Source: Anaerolineales bacterium UBA6668 (GTDB taxonomy: Bacteria; Chloroflexota; Anaerolineae; Anaerolineales; UBA6668). Taken from it: 9,232 bases of DNA. The stretch lies in assembly GCA_002455215.1 (NCBI GenBank), contig DKKK01000010.1:1-9232 (forward strand), written 5' to 3'. A model generated the notes under the pieces. It was not told the DNA's origin. It made no database searches and worked only from the letters and a program-made list of their open reading frames with translations. This document shows positions 6,515 to 9,232 of this stretch, in pieces; the stretch's first letter is position 1, and each line of letters begins with the position of its first letter. The position numbers were made by a program, and so were the translations under genes.

Positions 6515-7405
6515 TTACCCCTGGCTGAGAAACAACAAGGCAACCCCGCACAAGGCAACAATTGTTCCAATCACTGCGGCACGGGGCACTTTCTCCTTGA
6601 AGGCGATCCCTGCCGCTGGGAGCACCAACACTGGTGGGAGTGCCAAAAGGGTGCTGGCAATGCCGGCAGGAATTTGCATCACCGACACTTGCGAAAGCCA
6701 CACGCCCAGCATGGGTCCGCTAAACACCCCCACCAGCAAAAATAGCAAGCCTTTGGCATTGGCGCGATATTGCTGGAAGGTGTTGGGAACTTGCCCAAGC
6801 AAAAGTGCCGCCAACCAGGTGACTGCCGCCGCCGCCCCCATGCGCACCAACGTGCCAGAAAGTGCGGAGGGCATGCCCGGTAAGCCCTGCTTGGAAAGAA
6901 TCACCCCTCCGGCTTGCCCAGCCGCCGCCAATAGCCCAAATGTCACGCCAATGGCATAGTCTTTACCAGATAACGCTTGAGATTGTGTGGAACGTTTGAG
7001 AACGGTAAAGCCAATGCCGCCCACTGCCAGCAAGATTCCTGCCCACTGCTGTAAGTTGAGCGTTTCGCCCAGCAAAATCCATGCCAAAAAAGCGGCAACA
7101 ATGGGCGCAAAGCTCATGAGCAACATGGCAAGGCGCGGTCCAATCCAGCGGTAACTGGCAAAAAGGAAGACATCGCCAATGGCTAAGCCTACAATGCCAG
7201 AAAGAGACATCCACAGCAAGCTGGATTGGCTTATGCCATGCGGAAACCAAGTGCCCTGCAAAAAGCGGTGCAAAACCAACAAGCCCAAGAATGCCATCGG
7301 CAGGCGAAAACGCTGGATGACCGGCGCGGTGAACAAAGACACCACTTGAGCCGTGAGTATGCCTGTGGTTGTGTATAGACAGGCGGCCAGAAATGCGGCT
7401 ATCAA
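6515..7405 (-). CDS. DMT superfamily transporter, EamA type
   Basis: This 296-aa integral membrane protein is built from two EamA repeats (about residues 1-137 and 150-294), with ten predicted membrane helices, the normal size for the drug/metabolite transporter family. The conserved 'end of repeat' patterns are visible: GPRLAMLLMSFAPI followed by LLGETL (89-116), and the equivalent IPAGIASTLLALPPV with AFKEKV (245-273). The charged loop KRSTQSQALSGKD (137-149) divides the halves. Members move small metabolites such as amino acids, nucleobases or sugars; the substrate is not predictable here. The chosen start is a TTG (7405-7403) in the sequence TTGA that overlaps the TGA stop of the amidohydrolase by 4 bp, which indicates translational coupling. 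The next in-frame Met is at residue 37 and would delete the first helix, so TTG is preferred although no strong Shine-Dalgarno precedes it. Confidence 0.88.
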   Translation of the reverse strand: MIAAFLAACLYTTTGILTAQVVSLFTAPVIQRFRLPMAFLGLLVLHRFLQGTWFPHGISQSSLLWMSLSGIVGLAIGDVFLFASYRWIGPRLAMLLMSFAPIVAAFLAWILLGETLNLQQWAGILLAVGGIGFTVLKRSTQSQALSGKDYAIGVTFGLLAAAGQAGGVILSKQGLPGMPSALSGTLVRMGAAAAVTWLAALLLGQVPNTFQQYRANAKGLLFLLVGVFSGPMLGVWLSQVSVMQIPAGIASTLLALPPVLVLPAAGIAFKEKVPRAAVIGTIVALCGVALLFLSQG

Positions 7406-8868
7406 GATTGCGGTCTCGATAAATATTGACCTTGAGCAGTACCCAGCATTTGACCGTTGTGGTAAATCAGGTTGCCGCGCAAGAAGGTGGCTTTTACCTT
7501 GCCAGTTAGCTCTTGCCCTTCAAACGGCGTATAGCCCTGCCCAGATTCACTTTCGGCGGCTCGCACCACAAAGCTTTCACGCGGGTCTAGCAAAACCAAG
7601 TCGGCAGTGTAGCCTTCGGCGATGTCGCCCTTGTGGAATAAACCATAACGCTGGGCGGGATTCCAGCACAGTAATTCTGCCATGTGGTTGTAACTCATGC
7701 CGCGCTTGCTCCCTTCGGAAAATACGCCACTCAGCAGATATTCGGTGCCACCAAAGCCGGATTTTGCCAGCCAAATGTTGTCTGGGTCGTTCTCGCTGGC
7801 TTTCACTTCTGCCTTGCAACAGGCGTGGTCACTCACAATCCAATCGACCTTGCGGTTCAGCACTTGCTCCCACAGATATTCCACATCGGCACGCGGGCGG
7901 ATGGGCGGGTTGACCTTTGCCCACTTGCCAGCGGGGCTGTCAATATCCAGTAGCAAATGCCCCACTGTGACTTCGCGGCGAAAATTGATGTGCGGAAAAA
8001 CCGCCTGCATCATGAGTGCCGCTTCCAATGCTTTGCGGCTGGTTAAGTGCAGTAAGTTGATATTGAGACACTCGGTTTCGTAGGCAAGGTAGCTGGCAAT
8101 GAACACTGCCAAACCTTCGGAATGGGGCGGGCGGGCGGCATGGTAGGCAGGTAGCCCCACCAAGCCCGGGGTGTTCTCGGCAATGCGGGTGTAGGCGTTC
8201 AGGATGTCGGCTATTTCGCAGTGCAGGCTTAGGCTGATGGCGCGGCTTTTGTCGGGATAGGCGTGCATCATTTCCTTCAACTTGCGCATGATAAACTCAA
8301 AATGCGCAAAGTCATAGCGTTCCCCTTCTTCCAATTTTAGAAAATCATTTTGTGTGCCACTCCGCCCGTGCAAGCCATGCCCACCATAAAACATAAATAT
8401 CTTAAATGAAGAAACGCCAAATTTTTCCAAAAGCATGGGCATTTCGTCAATATGATAGCCATTGATGGGGGCAAGGTGATAGCCATAATCTACCCAATAG
8501 CGTCCTTTGGAAATTTCCAACACTTCGGGGTAAAAATCGGCATAGTGCCCACCTTTGTTCAGATAATAGGCACCGGTGCGGAAGTAGGTGAGCGCACTGG
8601 TCACGCCGCCCATTGCGGCGGCACGGCTTTCGGTGGTGGCATCTTGGGCAAGCGGCGAGTAAATGCCGACGTGCATGTGCCCATCGGTCAGACCGGGAAA
8701 ACCGAGCAGGTTTTTTGCGTCAAATACTTCGCGCCCATCTTCAGCGGGAATCTCTGGCGCAAGTTTGGCAAATTTGCCATCGCGAATCCCAATATCTAGC
8801 AAATCAACTGCATTGCGATTCGGGCGAATCACACGAACATTTTTAATGATTAGGTCGAAGGGTGTCAT
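7402..8868 (-). CDS. Cyclic amidohydrolase, hydantoinase/dihydropyrimidinase-like
   Basis: This 488-aa cytoplasmic metal-dependent hydrolase belongs to the amidohydrolase superfamily. It has the complete binuclear metal set at hydantoinase-like spacing: H64 and H66 (GHMHVG), the carboxylated lysine K156 (SSFKIFM), H216 (SLHCE), H274 (LLHLTS) and D347 (VSDH). Y161, five residues after the lysine, matches the catalytic tyrosine of dihydropyrimidinases and hydantoinases. KVNPPIRP (318-325) and GFGGTEYLLS (371-380) are also family motifs. An N-terminal beta-sandwich strand set (FDLIIKNVRVI) pairs with the C-terminal TADLVLLDP region. Length is normal. It would open a cyclic amide such as hydantoin, dihydropyrimidine, dihydroorotate or allantoin. 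Residues after the metal Asp are unusual (D347-H-A-C-C-K), so the substrate may be non-standard. It is first in an operon with the DMT transporter. Two 16-bp direct repeats lie 35-69 bp upstream of its ATG. Confidence 0.88.
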   Translation of the reverse strand: MTPFDLIIKNVRVIRPNRNAVDLLDIGIRDGKFAKLAPEIPAEDGREVFDAKNLLGFPGLTDGHMHVGIYSPLAQDATTESRAAAMGGVTSALTYFRTGAYYLNKGGHYADFYPEVLEISKGRYWVDYGYHLAPINGYHIDEMPMLLEKFGVSSFKIFMFYGGHGLHGRSGTQNDFLKLEEGERYDFAHFEFIMRKLKEMMHAYPDKSRAISLSLHCEIADILNAYTRIAENTPGLVGLPAYHAARPPHSEGLAVFIASYLAYETECLNINLLHLTSRKALEAALMMQAVFPHINFRREVTVGHLLLDIDSPAGKWAKVNPPIRPRADVEYLWEQVLNRKVDWIVSDHACCKAEVKASENDPDNIWLAKSGFGGTEYLLSGVFSEGSKRGMSYNHMAELLCWNPAQRYGLFHKGDIAEGYTADLVLLDPRESFVVRAAESESGQGYTPFEGQELTGKVKATFLRGNLIYHNGQMLGTAQGQYLSRPQS

Positions 8869-8903
8869 AAAAATAGAAGGGGCGTCAAGTGCTGGGGAAA
8901 ATT

Positions 8904-8937
8904 AATTAAGGGAATTAAATAAATTAAGGGAATTAAA
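8904..8937. repeat. Two perfect 16-bp direct repeats upstream of the amidohydrolase
   Basis: The 16-mer AATTAAGGGAATTAAA occurs at 8904-8919 and again, without mismatch, at 8922-8937, a spacing of 18 bp. Each unit carries TTAA at both ends of a GGGAA core. They lie between 35 and 69 bp before the start codon, where regulator sites commonly fall. They could be an operator pair or a slippage-derived AT-rich duplication. Confidence 0.7.
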
Positions 8938-9030
8938 GTGCAATGTTCAAAATCTAGCACTCAGAATCTGGCTCATAAGGTAACATTTTTTGTAAAGGTT
9001 CAGGCTTACCCAGCTACCCGCATCCCCCAC

Positions 9031-9100
9031 CTGCGTCACAGATTATTGGGATTTCAGGATTACGCTGAAGGTTTCACACAACAACGCCAAGTCTTTCCAA
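9031..9100 (+). repeat. Right-end intergenic repeat, unit 1
   Basis: This 70-bp unit matches 9154-9223 at 62 of 70 positions without gaps. The invariant parts are the ATTTCAGGATTACGCTGAA core (9051-9069) and TTTCACACAACAACGCCAAG (9072-9091). It does not code for protein. The family name is not recognised. Confidence 0.7.
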
Positions 9101-9153
9101 ACTGCTGTGCTTGACAACATCCGTAATCTGCGTCATCCTATAATCCGTCCAAT

Positions 9154-9223
9154 CTGCGTCCCTGATTATAAGGATTTCAGGATTACGCTGAACTTTTCAC
9201 ACAACAACGCCAAGACTTTCCAG
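9154..9223 (+). repeat. Right-end intergenic repeat, unit 2
   Basis: This is the second unit, starting 123 bp after unit 1 and preceded by ATCCGTAATCTGCGTC (9119-9134) and the similar ATCCGTCCAATCTGCGTC (9143-9160), so smaller repeats are nested at its left edge. It continues toward the end of the window, and further copies may lie beyond it. Confidence 0.7.
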
Positions 9224-9232
9224 AAGCGTCCT

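Larger units (their letters stand above)
8869..9232. other. 364-bp non-coding right end, repeat-rich
   Basis: No plausible gene is present. The part next to the amidohydrolase (8869-8940) is AT-rich and carries the 16-bp direct repeats. A TTGACG on the - strand (8889-8884) sits too close to the ATG to serve as a standard -35. On the same strand TTGAAC is followed after 17 bp by TTAATT inside the repeats, a weak promoter match only. From 9031 to the end the sequence consists of a ~70-bp repeat pair. Confidence 0.5.

Noticed and set aside
7353..7913. 186-codon + strand frame over the transporter/amidohydrolase junction
   Set aside because: It is Cys/Arg/Ser-rich with no domain, and antisense to two well-supported genes.
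9031..9223. CRISPR array at the right end
   Set aside because: Units are about 70 bp, imperfect and spaced 123 bp apart, only two are seen, and no cas gene is present.

Overview
The window looks like a chromosomal segment from a member of the Chloroflexota, probably Anaerolineae or a related class. This is an inference. It rests on Pro/Thr-rich linkers of the PTATP type in surface proteins, a CAP–LysM–transmembrane protein, a membrane-anchored subtilase with an FHA domain, and gene starts without strong Shine-Dalgarno sequences. No rRNA, tRNA, CRISPR array, transposase or phage gene was found.

Layout. Bases 1-163 hold part of a dispersed repeat, then an orphan Imm5-like putative immunity gene (164-679). 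A 387-bp gap with small hairpins and a plausible extended -10 promoter follows. Next on the + strand are a YdjA-like nitroreductase (1067-1609), a secreted or anchored CAP-domain protein with three LysM repeats (1694-3088), and a HIT-family nucleotide hydrolase/phosphorylase (3112-3600). The 254-bp convergent gap 3601-3854 carries a second, hairpin-bearing copy of the repeat seen at base 1 and a decayed copy of the repeat at the right end. Everything after it is on the - strand: an 811-aa subtilisin-like protease with two membrane segments and a C-terminal FHA domain (6290-3855), then, after a 224-bp gap, a DMT/EamA transporter (7405-6515) overlapping by 4 bp the end of a hydantoinase/dihydropyrimidinase-like amidohydrolase (8868-7402). 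The last 364 bp are non-coding and repeat-rich: two perfect 16-bp direct repeats just upstream of the amidohydrolase, then two ~70-bp repeats 123 bp apart.

Functions. The amidohydrolase and transporter form a translationally coupled pair, so import or export of a cyclic amide, ureide or its product is a reasonable guess; the substrate cannot be read from sequence. The CAP–LysM protein and the subtilase are both envelope proteins built from an extracytoplasmic domain, a Pro/Thr-rich linker and a C-terminal membrane segment, and both have a long G/C homopolymer in a linker. The subtilase is the most unusual gene: its topology puts the protease outside and a phosphothreonine-reading FHA domain inside. 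No complete new multi-gene defence or signalling system is evident.
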